The notes beneath the pieces were generated by a model, which saw nothing but the letters and a program-made list of their open reading frames with translations, was not told where the DNA came from and searched no databases. Shown here in pieces: positions 43,969 to 53,903 of a DNA stretch of 64,000 nt. Every line of letters begins with the position of its first letter. Position 1 is the first letter of the stretch. A program made the position numbers and the translations under genes. Origin of the DNA: an uncultured Clostridium sp. (GTDB taxonomy: Bacteria > Bacillota > Clostridia > Lachnospirales > Lachnospiraceae); assembly GCA_900539185.1 (NCBI GenBank), contig UQBG01000006.1:76809-140808 (forward strand), written 5' to 3'.

Positions 43969-44964
43969 CTAATTCAGATAATTTGCCAGAAATTCTTCCG
44001 CATATTTTTGCAGTTCTTCCACAACAGCCCCCGGACCTACAACCCTTACGTTTTTCCCGAGGCTAAAGATCCAGCCAAAAAACTGTGGACTAACATTAAT
44101 ATCTACATTGATTTCACTGTACCCTCCACCAACTTTTCTGATTGAAATATCCTTTCCAAACCTGTCAATGAATACGCCACACATAGAATCAGAAAATTTT
44201 ATTTTTACATTTGTCTTTTCCCCCTGATACATTCCAAATGTTGCCTTTGAATATTTCGCCATATCAAAATTTTGAAAGGCTTCCTTACCATCTCTTCTTT
44301 CATCCTCAATAGAAATATGCATCATTTTATCAACACGATAGTGCTTAATCCTATGATTCCAATCATCATAAGCTACTAAATAATAGTTTTCGTCATCCCA
44401 AGTAAGTGCCCACGGACTAACTACAAACCAGTCATCATTATGTCTTGGAACAAGTTTCTTATTCACATCCCATTTGTAATACTTAAATTTGATTTTCTTA
44501 TTCTCATTGATAGCCGTATGAATATCATCCACATTATAATATACGGATTCATTCATTGTCTTGACTCTGTCATTGATATATACCTGACGTTGAAGTTGCT
44601 TTGCCTGATACTCACTAACATTACTTTTTATCTTATTAATCAGTTCTCTTGATTTCGTTTGTGTAATAAACTTTGAAGACTGGATTGCATCTATCAAAAG
44701 CTTTACCTCTGCAAGTTCAAACTTTCTTGCTCCAACATGGTAATAAGTCTCTCTGCCGATCTGCTCTTTTATAATCTCTACGTCAAATTTATCCGTCATA
44801 TCCTGAAGATCCGCATAGATACTTTTCCTTTCCGCAGTCACATCATATTTTTCGAGTTCCTCTATGATTTGAGACATAGTAAGTGCATGCTCGTCATCTG
44901 TCTTGGTCAACATGATTTGCATTACATATGTAAATTTGAATTTCTGATTTGTTCCTCTAGCCAT
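43969..44964 (-). CDS. WYL-domain transcriptional regulator
   Basis: 331 residues: an N-terminal winged HTH (about 1-80), a helical linker, a WYL domain (FKYYKWDVNKKLVPRHNDDWFVVSPWALTWDDENYYLVAYD) in the middle, and a WCX C-terminal extension. WYL domains sense nucleotide ligands and often control defence or CRISPR genes. The ATG at 44964 overlaps the MATE stop (TAATG); the extra 48 codons of open frame upstream are inside the MATE gene. It sits about 500 bases from the tracrRNA-cas9 promoters. Confidence 0.88.
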   Translation of the reverse strand: MARGTNQKFKFTYVMQIMLTKTDDEHALTMSQIIEELEKYDVTAERKSIYADLQDMTDKFDVEIIKEQIGRETYYHVGARKFELAEVKLLIDAIQSSKFITQTKSRELINKIKSNVSEYQAKQLQRQVYINDRVKTMNESVYYNVDDIHTAINENKKIKFKYYKWDVNKKLVPRHNDDWFVVSPWALTWDDENYYLVAYDDWNHRIKHYRVDKMMHISIEDERRDGKEAFQNFDMAKYSKATFGMYQGEKTNVKIKFSDSMCGVFIDRFGKDISIRKVGGGYSEINVDINVSPQFFGWIFSLGKNVRVVGPGAVVEELQKYAEEFLANYLN

Positions 44965-46295
44965 TACCTCTTCCCCCTCCACTTCCGAAAGGTTCGGAAG
45001 TACAATATCAGCCCGATTCCGCCTGCCAGCACTTCGGATACCGGGAAGGAACACCATGTATAGTCCAGTCCGATCAGCGAGAACAGCCAGAAGATCGGCA
45101 CCAGACATACGATCTGCCGAAACAGTGACAGAAACATACTGATTCCCCCTTCTCCGATCGCCTGAAAGAACACCGGCATCATCAGCGAAAAAACCGCCGG
45201 GATGAAGCTGGAACCGATGATAGGAAATGCATGCCTTCCGATTTGAATCACGGCTTCGCTATCAGAAAAGATACGGATCAACGGTTCCGGGAAAAACAAG
45301 AACCCGATGATTCCCAGGATCATGAACGCCAGCGAAATCAAAAATGAGCTGCGCATAACGCCCCTGCATCGATCATAGGCTGCACGGGCATAGTTAAAGC
45401 TCAGGATCGGAACGATACAGGTCTGTAGTCCAAAGAGTGGAATAAAGAAGAAGCTCTGCAGCTTATAGTACAGACCAAGAACAGTAACTGCCGCATCGGA
45501 GAACTTTGCCAGTATCACATTTAAGGCAAATATATAGACCGTATAAAGTCCCTGCATGACGATGGAGGAATAGCCATAGAAGTAGATCCGCTTTGCATAA
45601 TACAGCTGCTCCCGAAGCTTCGGCGGCTTTCGGAAGCCTTTGATACCTGTGATAATGGCTGCCAGAACCTGTCCGCAAACCGTTGCACATGCCGCACCTG
45701 CTACGCCCATTTTCGGAAATGGTCCCACTCCAAAGATCAGGATCGGATCCAGAATAATATTCGTTACCGCACCCGCTACCTGTGCCAACATCGGCAGTTT
45801 CATATTGCCCCGGGACTGATGAACCTTCGTCCAGTTCCCCTCTAAGAAGGCACCCAGACTACCGATACAGACGATATTTCCGTAGGTGATGGCATCCGTG
45901 ATGGCCTGTGGTGAGGTTGCTGACACCATTACATATGGCTTCATTATCAGCACACCTACGATAGCCAGCACAAACCAGGTAGCGACCTCCAGTGTCATAC
46001 CGGTTCCCGCTGCCTTCTCAGCCTCTTCCGCCTTTCCCTGCGCATACTTTCTCGCCATATAGGTATTGACACCGACGCCGGTACCGACTGCCAGTGCTAT
46101 GATGATTAACTGTAGTGGATAAATAACAGTCAGTGCAGTCAAAGCATCCTCCGAATACTTTCCTACAAAGAAGCTGTCTACGATGTTATAAAGAGCCTGA
46201 ATCAGCATCGCCAGCATTACCGGCGGTGCTACCTTCAGCAGAATTTTTCCGATGCGTTCTTTTCCAAAGAATTCATTATCTGTCTGTGTGTCCAT
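44964..46295 (-). CDS. MATE-family efflux transporter
   Basis: 443 residues with twelve hydrophobic segments and MATE features (YNIVDSFFVGKYS near the start, the repeated half in the C-terminal part). It exports cationic drugs using H+ or Na+ gradients. Six bases after the amidase stop, and the WYL gene starts on its stop codon. Confidence 0.92.
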   Translation of the reverse strand: MDTQTDNEFFGKERIGKILLKVAPPVMLAMLIQALYNIVDSFFVGKYSEDALTALTVIYPLQLIIIALAVGTGVGVNTYMARKYAQGKAEEAEKAAGTGMTLEVATWFVLAIVGVLIMKPYVMVSATSPQAITDAITYGNIVCIGSLGAFLEGNWTKVHQSRGNMKLPMLAQVAGAVTNIILDPILIFGVGPFPKMGVAGAACATVCGQVLAAIITGIKGFRKPPKLREQLYYAKRIYFYGYSSIVMQGLYTVYIFALNVILAKFSDAAVTVLGLYYKLQSFFFIPLFGLQTCIVPILSFNYARAAYDRCRGVMRSSFLISLAFMILGIIGFLFFPEPLIRIFSDSEAVIQIGRHAFPIIGSSFIPAVFSLMMPVFFQAIGEGGISMFLSLFRQIVCLVPIFWLFSLIGLDYTWCSFPVSEVLAGGIGLILYFRTFRKWRGKR

Positions 46296-46301
46296 GTTGC
46301 C

Positions 46302-47141
46302 TTACTCCAGTCCAAAGTATTGATCGATTCCATCTGCGATTCCCGTCACAATCTGCCCCTGATACCCTTCATCTGCCATGCGGAGATCTTCATCCGGATT
46401 CGTCATATAACCCATCTCTACGATCGTAACCGGCACCTGCGCCCAGTTAATCCCGCTCATGCTGTCTGTCTCCCACACATACTCCTTTCGACAGCCCGTC
46501 GCTGCCACCAGCCCGTTCAGCACATCATCCGATAATGCCCGGCTCTGTTCATACAACCCACCATTATACACATTAGATGCCGTCTGACAGATCGTCATGG
46601 CCCCATTTACGGAGGTATCCTCCGAACCATTGGCATGGATCCGTATAAATGCATCCGCTCCCGCATCATTTGCCTGCATTGCCCGCTCCGCGTTGCTGAT
46701 GTTCACATCGTTGGTTGTCCGTATCATAAGAACTGTATAGCCCCGGTGTTCCAACTCTGCCTGCAGCTTCTGTGCCACCTGCAGTGTCAGCTCATATTCT
46801 GCCAGGCCGCTGGTTGCCCCTCGGGTTCCGCCGGCTACCTTTGCCTTTGTCTCTGCGGCACCGGGTCCGACCGGTTCCTGTTCGCTGTTTCCATACTGCT
46901 GATGTCCGGCATCGATCGCTACCAGATATCCGTTACCGACTGCCTCGGTGACCGCTTCTGTCGTTTCCTCGGTCGTTGCTTCTGTGGTCAGCTCCGTTGT
47001 AGCCTCAGTTGTGGTCGCTGTCGTAGCTGTTGTATCGTTCTTTGTCTGCTCTATCGTCGTTTCCTCACCAGACCTTCCACAGCCTGACAGACCTATCAGG
47101 AGCATCCCTATCAGAATCATACTTCCTATCCTATCCTTCAT
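46302..47141 (-). CDS. Lipoprotein N-acetylmuramoyl-L-alanine amidase
   Basis: 279 residues. A lipoprotein signal peptide ends at LSGC (Cys21), then a Thr/Glu-rich linker to about residue 68, then an Amidase_3 domain with zinc ligands in AIDAGHQQYG and RIHANGS and the terminal catalytic Glu in VEMGYMTNPDED. It cleaves the peptide from muramic acid in peptidoglycan. The start at 47141 lies in the end of the upstream GGDEF gene. Confidence 0.92.
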   Translation of the reverse strand: MKDRIGSMILIGMLLIGLSGCGRSGEETTIEQTKNDTTATTATTTEATTELTTEATTEETTEAVTEAVGNGYLVAIDAGHQQYGNSEQEPVGPGAAETKAKVAGGTRGATSGLAEYELTLQVAQKLQAELEHRGYTVLMIRTTNDVNISNAERAMQANDAGADAFIRIHANGSEDTSVNGAMTICQTASNVYNGGLYEQSRALSDDVLNGLVAATGCRKEYVWETDSMSGINWAQVPVTIVEMGYMTNPDEDLRMADEGYQGQIVTGIADGIDQYFGLE

Positions 47142-49062
47142 TTCTTTGCCTCTTCTTTTCCTTCTTCTGAACATACATCTTGTTATCTGACACATGGATG
47201 CAGTCCTCGATATCCGTATCCGGATCCACCTCAAATACATCATAGCCATAGCTCAATGACAGTTCCGCACATTCACCGTACTGCTTTCCATGCTTTTCCA
47301 GAAAATGCTGATTGTACGCCTGTATGTCCCGGCACACCTGCTGCCAGTAGTGTTCCATGGTCTCGGGTGCCTCTACGATTCCCATGACGATAAACTCATC
47401 TCCGCCATAACGGATAACATACTGCCTGCCGCCCTGCTTTTCCAGAATTCCGGCGGCCGCATTGATCACCCGGTCCCCTTCCTCGTGTCCATATCCATCA
47501 TTAATCTTCTTCAGGTTATCGATATCCACAAAGGACACCTGAAGCTTCTTTTTTGTCTTGATACACTCCTTCTTCAGCAGTCGGAAGTACCGTTCCAGTC
47601 CGAATCGATTCAGGACTCCGGTCAGCGAATCCCGGATATACATCTCATCCAGTCTCTGCATCGCGACCTTTAACTGATTCTGCTTCCGTATGATCTCTAT
47701 ATTATCTCCCATATTGATCAACCAACTGATGTACAGTGGATTTGCCATAGGAAAGATACTGTCTGCCAGCACCACGTATCCATAGTTTCTCTCCAGATAA
47801 TGAATCGGCGAGAATATATATAACCGTGACCGCTCTGTACTCCGGAAGAGTTCGTCCAGTGCATACTTTGATAAAAAGGCGTCCTTCTCCACAAACTTTC
47901 CATCCCGATACGCCACCAGCACCTGTACCTTCTCCGGGAAGCCCTGATGCTCCTCCTGATAGACCGCTTCCTGTTCCACTGCCTGTACCTCGAAGATCTG
48001 ATTTACGAAATCATCTGCCGCACAGTAGTAGAACTCCTTCGGCCGGATCTGTGCGATAAACGCCTTCATCGACTCCGTCCAGTCCTGATAGCCTTCATTC
48101 TCCATGAATCGCTTCTCCAGCAGGATCATATCGTGCGTGAGCTTCCTCTGCAGTGCCTCCGGGTTCGCGGTGCCTCCCGTCAGACGCCCTCCCTGCTTCG
48201 GTTCACACCCACAGCTTTCATTCAAAACCACTTCATCCGGCAGATACTGCTCCCGCTGCACCGTTCTGCCCTCAAGCACATCTAAGATCACCTGGCAGGC
48301 TGCACTGCCGATCTCCCAGAACTGGCTCCGGACAGAGGTGATGCTCGGATCATGGTTCTGCCCCTCCAGACTGTAGTCATAGCCTGCCACTGCGATATCT
48401 CCCGGTACCCGATAGCCCCGCTCCATGAGCAGATCACAGACAGTGATTGCCATCGTATCATTTGCGCAGACCACCGCCTGCGGCAGTGATTTTCCATTTT
48501 CCAAAATCTCCCGAACGGCCAGTTCCCCACCCGGCACATAGAAGTCTCCCTGTGTCACACGCTCCGGTTCCAACGGGATCCCATGCTCCTGCAGTACATC
48601 TACATATGCCTGATATCTGGCTTCTCCGTCTTCGTTTCCCTCGATACCCTTTACAAAATGGATCCGCGTCATTCCATGATCTACCACAAAATGCTCCACG
48701 ATCTCCCGCATGGCCGTATAATTATCGCTTTGAACGGAATACGCATTTTTCAGTCGACAGCCGATCCCCACGATCGGACGATGAACCTCCTCCAGCAGCT
48801 TCTCGATATGGAGCCGGTTCGTCTCGAGATGTAAGGTATTCGAAAATACAATTACACCATCGAAGAGATTCAGATCCGGCAGATTCACGATATTGACCTC
48901 TCCCTGATTGTGTTTATCCTTCTCATATGCTCCCGTATACCAAAGGAATACTGCGATATTAAAGTTATGAATCTTTCCAAACGTCTCGATCCCCTTCAGG
49001 GTCTCTGCCTGTGGATCGGAGTCCAGTGCCGTCATCAGCACTGCAATATTCTTATGCTGCAT
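47131..49062 (-). CDS. LacI-like sensor domain fused to GGDEF diguanylate cyclase
   Basis: 643 residues. Residues 1-300 form a periplasmic-binding-protein-like fold of the LacI type (KNIAVLMTALDSDP ... GVIVFSNTLH ... VCANDTMAITVCDLL ... VAGYDYS), but the DNA-binding HTH is absent. A linker of about 200 residues follows, then GGDEF (DIDNLKKINDGYGHEEGD; GGDEF at 553-557). The active site is intact and the RxxD inhibitory site seems absent. No membrane segment is visible, so a cytoplasmic small-molecule-responsive cyclic di-GMP synthase is likely. The ATG at 49062 follows AAGGGG. First gene of the run to amidase, MATE and WYL. Confidence 0.88.
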   Translation of the reverse strand: MQHKNIAVLMTALDSDPQAETLKGIETFGKIHNFNIAVFLWYTGAYEKDKHNQGEVNIVNLPDLNLFDGVIVFSNTLHLETNRLHIEKLLEEVHRPIVGIGCRLKNAYSVQSDNYTAMREIVEHFVVDHGMTRIHFVKGIEGNEDGEARYQAYVDVLQEHGIPLEPERVTQGDFYVPGGELAVREILENGKSLPQAVVCANDTMAITVCDLLMERGYRVPGDIAVAGYDYSLEGQNHDPSITSVRSQFWEIGSAACQVILDVLEGRTVQREQYLPDEVVLNESCGCEPKQGGRLTGGTANPEALQRKLTHDMILLEKRFMENEGYQDWTESMKAFIAQIRPKEFYYCAADDFVNQIFEVQAVEQEAVYQEEHQGFPEKVQVLVAYRDGKFVEKDAFLSKYALDELFRSTERSRLYIFSPIHYLERNYGYVVLADSIFPMANPLYISWLINMGDNIEIIRKQNQLKVAMQRLDEMYIRDSLTGVLNRFGLERYFRLLKKECIKTKKKLQVSFVDIDNLKKINDGYGHEEGDRVINAAAGILEKQGGRQYVIRYGGDEFIVMGIVEAPETMEHYWQQVCRDIQAYNQHFLEKHGKQYGECAELSLSYGYDVFEVDPDTDIEDCIHVSDNKMYVQKKEKKRQRNEG

Positions 49063-49253
49063 CGTAATCCCCTTCATTTCATCTTTCTATTCTATACCAT
49101 GTTCCCATTCACGTTCACTCTATAATAGGTTTATTTTACCACACTATAACCCCTTACTACAAGTAAACTTGACTTTCTTCTTACAAATGTGTAAGCTAAT
49201 TTTCAGCTTATAAACGAATCTGTATTTCATCCGGTTATACAAGGAACATCAGA

Positions 49254-50132
49254 ATGGAGACTGTGAATATGTCAGAACGTAACAAAGGAATCTTATATAT
49301 ACTCATGGCTGCATTTTTCTTTGCACTCATGAGTCTGTTTGTGAAACTATCCGGCGATCTGCCTTCGATGCAGAAGGCCTTCTTCCGCAATGTCGTAGCT
49401 CTTTTCTTCGCAGGCGGGATCTTATGGAAAAATCATATTCCGCTAACGGTACCAAAGGGTGCCAAACGATACCTGTTTCTGCGCGCCTTCTGCGGAACCG
49501 TGGGCTTAATCTGCAACTTCTACGCCATTGATCATCTTCATATCGCAGATGCGAATATGCTGAATAAGATGTCACCCTTTTTTGCGATTATCGTTTCCTA
49601 TTTTCTTTTAAAAGAAAAAGTCGCACCCTATCAGGCAGTCTGTGTAATCACTGCCTTTATCGGGGTGCTGTTTATCCTGCGGCCGGGCTTTGACTCGATG
49701 GTTACCTTTCCTGCCCTGATCGGCCTTCTGGGCGGCATCGGTGCCGGCACTGCCTATGCCATGGTGCGTGTTCTGGGCGGTCATGGCGTACAGGGACCTG
49801 TCATCGTATTTGTCTTTTCCCTGTTTTCAACACTTGTAACTCTGCCATGGCTGATTCTTGACTTTACTCCGATGACCCGGACACAGCTCCTTTTCCTGCT
49901 TCTGGCAGGTTTTGCGGCCTCCGGCGGACAGTTCTCCATCACAGCCGCCTACACACACGCTCCCGCAAAGGACATCTCGATCTTTGACTATATGCAGATC
50001 GTATTCTCTTCCCTGATGGGAATTCTGGTACTGGGCGAGGTTCCCGTCCTCCTCAGCATCATTGGTTACATCATAATAATAGGCTCCTCTCTGGCCATGT
50101 TTTTCATCCGGCGCAAAAAGGAGCCTCAATAA
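49254..50132 (+). CDS. EamA/DMT-family transporter
   Basis: 292 residues, ten hydrophobic segments in two EamA repeats (MAAFFFALMSLFVKLSG ... IADANMLNKMSPFFAIIVSY). Exporter of small metabolites; substrate unknown. ATG 49254 has AAGGAA upstream; an alternative start at 49269 has GGAGA. Divergent from the GGDEF gene. Confidence 0.88.
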   Translation: METVNMSERNKGILYILMAAFFFALMSLFVKLSGDLPSMQKAFFRNVVALFFAGGILWKNHIPLTVPKGAKRYLFLRAFCGTVGLICNFYAIDHLHIADANMLNKMSPFFAIIVSYFLLKEKVAPYQAVCVITAFIGVLFILRPGFDSMVTFPALIGLLGGIGAGTAYAMVRVLGGHGVQGPVIVFVFSLFSTLVTLPWLILDFTPMTRTQLLFLLLAGFAASGGQFSITAAYTHAPAKDISIFDYMQIVFSSLMGILVLGEVPVLLSIIGYIIIIGSSLAMFFIRRKKEPQ

Positions 50133-50137
50133 TTCTT

Positions 50138-51118
50138 CTATCGTTCTTCCCGGAAGTATGGGGTACCCAGACTCGCCGGCGGCTGATTTTCCAGCTTATT
50201 TCTACGACTGCTCAGGATCAATACAATGATTGTCAACACATATGGCGACATCTTTACCAGCTCCTGTGTAGCCCTTGTCAGTCCCGGCAGATAGATACTC
50301 AGGATGTACAATCCACCAAACAGAATAGATCCGACGATCGCCTTTGCCGGACTCCACAGTGCCAGGATAACCAGTGCGATGGCTAACCAGCCCCGGTCTC
50401 CGAATCCGTTATTGGACCATGTACCGCCGAAGTATTCCATGACATAATAGAGTCCGCCCAGACCGGCGATCATAGCTCCGATAATCGTTGCCACATACTT
50501 ATATCTGGATACGGCGATACCGGCTGCATCTGCTGTCGCCGGGCTTTCTCCGACTGCCTTCAGATTCAGTCCCAGTCTGGTCTTATTTAAGACATATGCC
50601 AGAACCAGAGATATAATAATCGCCACATAGGTCAGGAAGCCATAAGAAAACAGAAGCGGTCCTACCACCGGAATCTCTGACAGCCCCGGAATCTGCTTCT
50701 GGAATACACCGGCAGTTGTCATAACGGAGATCTGTCCGACACCTCCTGCCAGCTTCGACATGGATCCTCCGAAGAAGTTACCAAATCCGATACCAAAGGT
50801 CGTCAGTGCCAGACCGACAACATTCTGATTCGCACGCAGCGTAATCGTCAGGAAGCTATAGATCAATCCCCCGAATGCTGCTGCCAGCAATGCGCAAAGC
50901 ACAGCGATCAATGCTCCGATCACACCCTTTGGTGATGCCGCATGATTCTCATAGAAGAAGGCTCCCATCAGGCCTGCGATTCCTCCCATGTACATGATAC
51001 CCGGAATTCCCAGATTCAGATTCCCGGACTTCTCCGTTACGATTTCACCGGATGCTCCGAACAGGATCGCGATTCCCTGTCCGATTGCCTTTTGTATAAA
51101 TGTCATTATAATCGTCAT
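50138..51118 (-). CDS. Nucleoside ABC transporter permease (NupQ type)
   Basis: 326 residues, eight to ten TM segments, BPD_transp_2 family (GIAILFGASGEIVTEKSGNLNLGIPG). Second permease of the BMP-type nucleoside importer. The ATG at 51118 follows GGAGG in the end of the first permease gene. Confidence 0.9.
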   Translation of the reverse strand: MTIIMTFIQKAIGQGIAILFGASGEIVTEKSGNLNLGIPGIMYMGGIAGLMGAFFYENHAASPKGVIGALIAVLCALLAAAFGGLIYSFLTITLRANQNVVGLALTTFGIGFGNFFGGSMSKLAGGVGQISVMTTAGVFQKQIPGLSEIPVVGPLLFSYGFLTYVAIIISLVLAYVLNKTRLGLNLKAVGESPATADAAGIAVSRYKYVATIIGAMIAGLGGLYYVMEYFGGTWSNNGFGDRGWLAIALVILALWSPAKAIVGSILFGGLYILSIYLPGLTRATQELVKMSPYVLTIIVLILSSRRNKLENQPPASLGTPYFREER

Positions 51119-51119
51119 C

Positions 51120-52232
51120 TTATGCTGCCTCCTTTCCATTCTTACGGATCTTAATTTGATAGCGTATAAAGAATTCACAGCCGATCAGAAAAAATAATAC
51201 AATACCCGTTATAATATCCGATGCGTTCTCATTTAATCCAAACTGCGTAGCGATCTGAATCGATCCCTGCTGCATGAATACCAGTAGAAGGGAGATTGCC
51301 AGCATCGCGATCGGATTGAAGTTCGACATCCAGGCAATGATGATCGCCGTAAATCCACGTCCCCCCGCCGTACTGGTTGATATCGTATGACTCGCACCAC
51401 TGACGATGACGGCTCCTGCCAGACCACAGATGGCACCGGACAGCATAACGGTTCGGATAATAACCCGTTTTACATTGATACCGGCGTACTTTGCCGTATC
51501 CTGGCTGGCACCTACGACAGACAGCTCATAGCCATGCTTTGAATACTGCATGTAGAGGTAAACGCCTATGGTGATAACTGCTACCAGTACGATATTCAGG
51601 AAATAATCGGTTCCCAGAATCTTTGGAAACCATCCCGCCTTCGTTGCCGCATTTATGATACCGACGGTATTGGAACCACTCGGATTCTCCCAGAATACAA
51701 TCAGGAATGTGATCACCTGCATGGCTACATAATTTAACATCAGCGTAATCAGTGTTTCGTTTGTATTATACTTTGCCTTGAAGATGGCTGGGATCAGTCC
51801 CCATATCAGACCAGCCAATGCACTGGCGATCAGGATCAGGATCAACAGCACCGGTCCCGGCACCTTGCCGCCCAGATAGATCATCATCGCAGCCGATGCC
51901 GCTCCGCCCATCAGAATCTGTCCCTCTGCACCGATGTTCCAGAACTTCATACGGAATGCCGGTGTTAAACCTACCGCTACCAAAAGCAGGATCGCAGTTT
52001 CCCGGATCGTAACCCAGACACGCCGGCTGCTTCCCACTGCACCATCGATGATACCCAGATAGACCTGAATCGGATTCTGCCCGGTTACGGCTATGATCAC
52101 AAAGGAACAGACGATCAGAGCCAGGACGATGGCGATCAGCCGGATTCCCAGTGCTTTCTTTCTGGACATATTATCTCGTTTCTTCATACGCAGAAACGGT
52201 TCTTTTGCTATCGTTTTCGTTTCTTTACTCAT
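51120..52232 (-). CDS. Nucleoside ABC transporter permease (NupP type)
   Basis: 370 residues; hydrophobic, BPD_transp_2 (FRMKFWNIGAEGQILMGG). Pairs with the other permease. Its start overlaps the end of the ATPase gene. Confidence 0.9.
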   Translation of the reverse strand: MSKETKTIAKEPFLRMKKRDNMSRKKALGIRLIAIVLALIVCSFVIIAVTGQNPIQVYLGIIDGAVGSSRRVWVTIRETAILLLVAVGLTPAFRMKFWNIGAEGQILMGGAASAAMMIYLGGKVPGPVLLILILIASALAGLIWGLIPAIFKAKYNTNETLITLMLNYVAMQVITFLIVFWENPSGSNTVGIINAATKAGWFPKILGTDYFLNIVLVAVITIGVYLYMQYSKHGYELSVVGASQDTAKYAGINVKRVIIRTVMLSGAICGLAGAVIVSGASHTISTSTAGGRGFTAIIIAWMSNFNPIAMLAISLLLVFMQQGSIQIATQFGLNENASDIITGIVLFFLIGCEFFIRYQIKIRKNGKEAA

Positions 52233-53766
52233 AATACTCCGTATCCTTTCTGCTTCCTGCCATATATAACCCAAGCTCATCCTTCGTCACTGCTCTGGCA
52301 TCGACGATACCACTGACCTCTCCCGCATGAAGAATCAGAATCCGGTCACACAGCTCCAGCAGTACATCCAGATCTTCGATGACACAGATGACTGCGACTC
52401 CTTGTCGTTTCTGCTCATTTAACAGGTTGTAGATCGCATAGGACGAGTTGATATCCAGTCCACGCACCGGATAGGATACAACCAGTACCTCCGGGTTTTC
52501 TGCGATTTCCCGGCCGACCAGTACCTTCTGTACATTTCCGCCCGACAACCGACTGACCGGCGTATGCACACTCGGCGTTACCACATCCAGATCCTTCACG
52601 ATCTTCTCTGCCAGTTCCTTCGGTGCCTTTCGATCCGCTACGACACCCTTTCCCTTATCATAGCTGCGCAGCAGCATATTGTCGATCAGATCCATGGAGC
52701 CTACCAGTCCCATGCCCAGTCGATCTTCCGGAACAAATGCAAAGGACAGCTTGATATTCTGTCTCCGTCTGGTCTCCACATCCATATTGGAGATCACGGT
52801 CTCCTTTCCGGTTGCATCGACATAGGTAATCGTTCCGTTTGCAACTGTCTGCAGACCTGAGATCGCCTCCAGCAGCTCTTTCTGTCCGCTTCCCGATACT
52901 CCGGCGATACCCAGAATCTCTCCGCTCTTTGCATGGAAGCTGACATGCTTCACGACCTCTACGCCCTCACGGTCATAGACGGAAACATCGGAAACCGCCA
53001 GCTTCTCCTTTGGCTTCTCCGGCTGATCCCGCTCGATGTTTAAGTCTACCTTCTGTCCGACCATCATCTCTGTTAAAGACTCGACGGTGGCATCCTTCGT
53101 ATCGATCGTTCCGATGTCTTTTCCTTTCCGCAGAACAGCTACCCGGTCGGAGATCTCCAGTACCTCATTGAGCTTATGTGTGATAATGATGATCGACTTT
53201 CCCGCCTTCTTCATGTTCCGCAGGATAACAAAGAGCTTTTCTGTCTCCTGTGGTGTCAGTACCGCAGTCGGCTCGTCCAGAATCAGGATATCGGCACCAC
53301 GATATAGAACCTTAATAATCTCAACGGTCTGCTTCTGGGATACTGTCATATCATAGATCTTCTTCTGCGGCTCCAGATCAAAGCCATAGGTATCTGCCAG
53401 TTCCTTGATCTCCCGGTTCTTTTTATCCATATTGAGACGTCCCTGTTCCTTCTGTCCCAGAATGATATTCTCCGTTGCGGTAAAGATCGGAATCAGCTTA
53501 AAGTGCTGATGGATCATACCGATCTTCAAATCAAATGCATCCCGTGGGGAACGGATCGTCACCGGGACCCCATTTACCAGAATCTCTCCCTTATCCGGGA
53601 AATAGATACCGGAAAGCATATTCATCAGGGTTGTTTTCCCGCTTCCGTTCTCGCCCAGAATCGACAGGATCTCTCCCTTCTTCAAGGTCAGATTCACATT
53701 ATCGTTGGCTACGACCTCTCCAAAGGTCTTCGTTACGCCTCTCAGTTCAATCGCATACTCTTCCAC
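52225..53766 (-). CDS. Nucleoside ABC transporter ATP-binding protein (NupO type)
   Basis: 513 residues with two ATPase domains. The first has GENGSGKTTL, the variant signature VSQKQTVEIIKV and DILILDEPTAVL; the second has GVSGSGQKEL and LSGGNVQKVLVGRE. This duplicated layout is typical of sugar/nucleoside importers. The start is a GTG at 53766 with AGGAGG seven bases upstream; more upstream frame has no site. Confidence 0.92.
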   Translation of the reverse strand: MEEYAIELRGVTKTFGEVVANDNVNLTLKKGEILSILGENGSGKTTLMNMLSGIYFPDKGEILVNGVPVTIRSPRDAFDLKIGMIHQHFKLIPIFTATENIILGQKEQGRLNMDKKNREIKELADTYGFDLEPQKKIYDMTVSQKQTVEIIKVLYRGADILILDEPTAVLTPQETEKLFVILRNMKKAGKSIIIITHKLNEVLEISDRVAVLRKGKDIGTIDTKDATVESLTEMMVGQKVDLNIERDQPEKPKEKLAVSDVSVYDREGVEVVKHVSFHAKSGEILGIAGVSGSGQKELLEAISGLQTVANGTITYVDATGKETVISNMDVETRRRQNIKLSFAFVPEDRLGMGLVGSMDLIDNMLLRSYDKGKGVVADRKAPKELAEKIVKDLDVVTPSVHTPVSRLSGGNVQKVLVGREIAENPEVLVVSYPVRGLDINSSYAIYNLLNEQKRQGVAVICVIEDLDVLLELCDRILILHAGEVSGIVDARAVTKDELGLYMAGSRKDTEYYE

Positions 53767-53903
53767 AGACTGTCCTCCTACTTCATTTCTATACCATATA
53801 TGCTCGTATCTGCCAGCCTCCTGCTGTTCTTGTAACAATACGAAAATACGGAGCCTTTTCATTCAAGCTCCGTATTCGTATCACAGCATTCCGCTGCTTT
53901 TTG

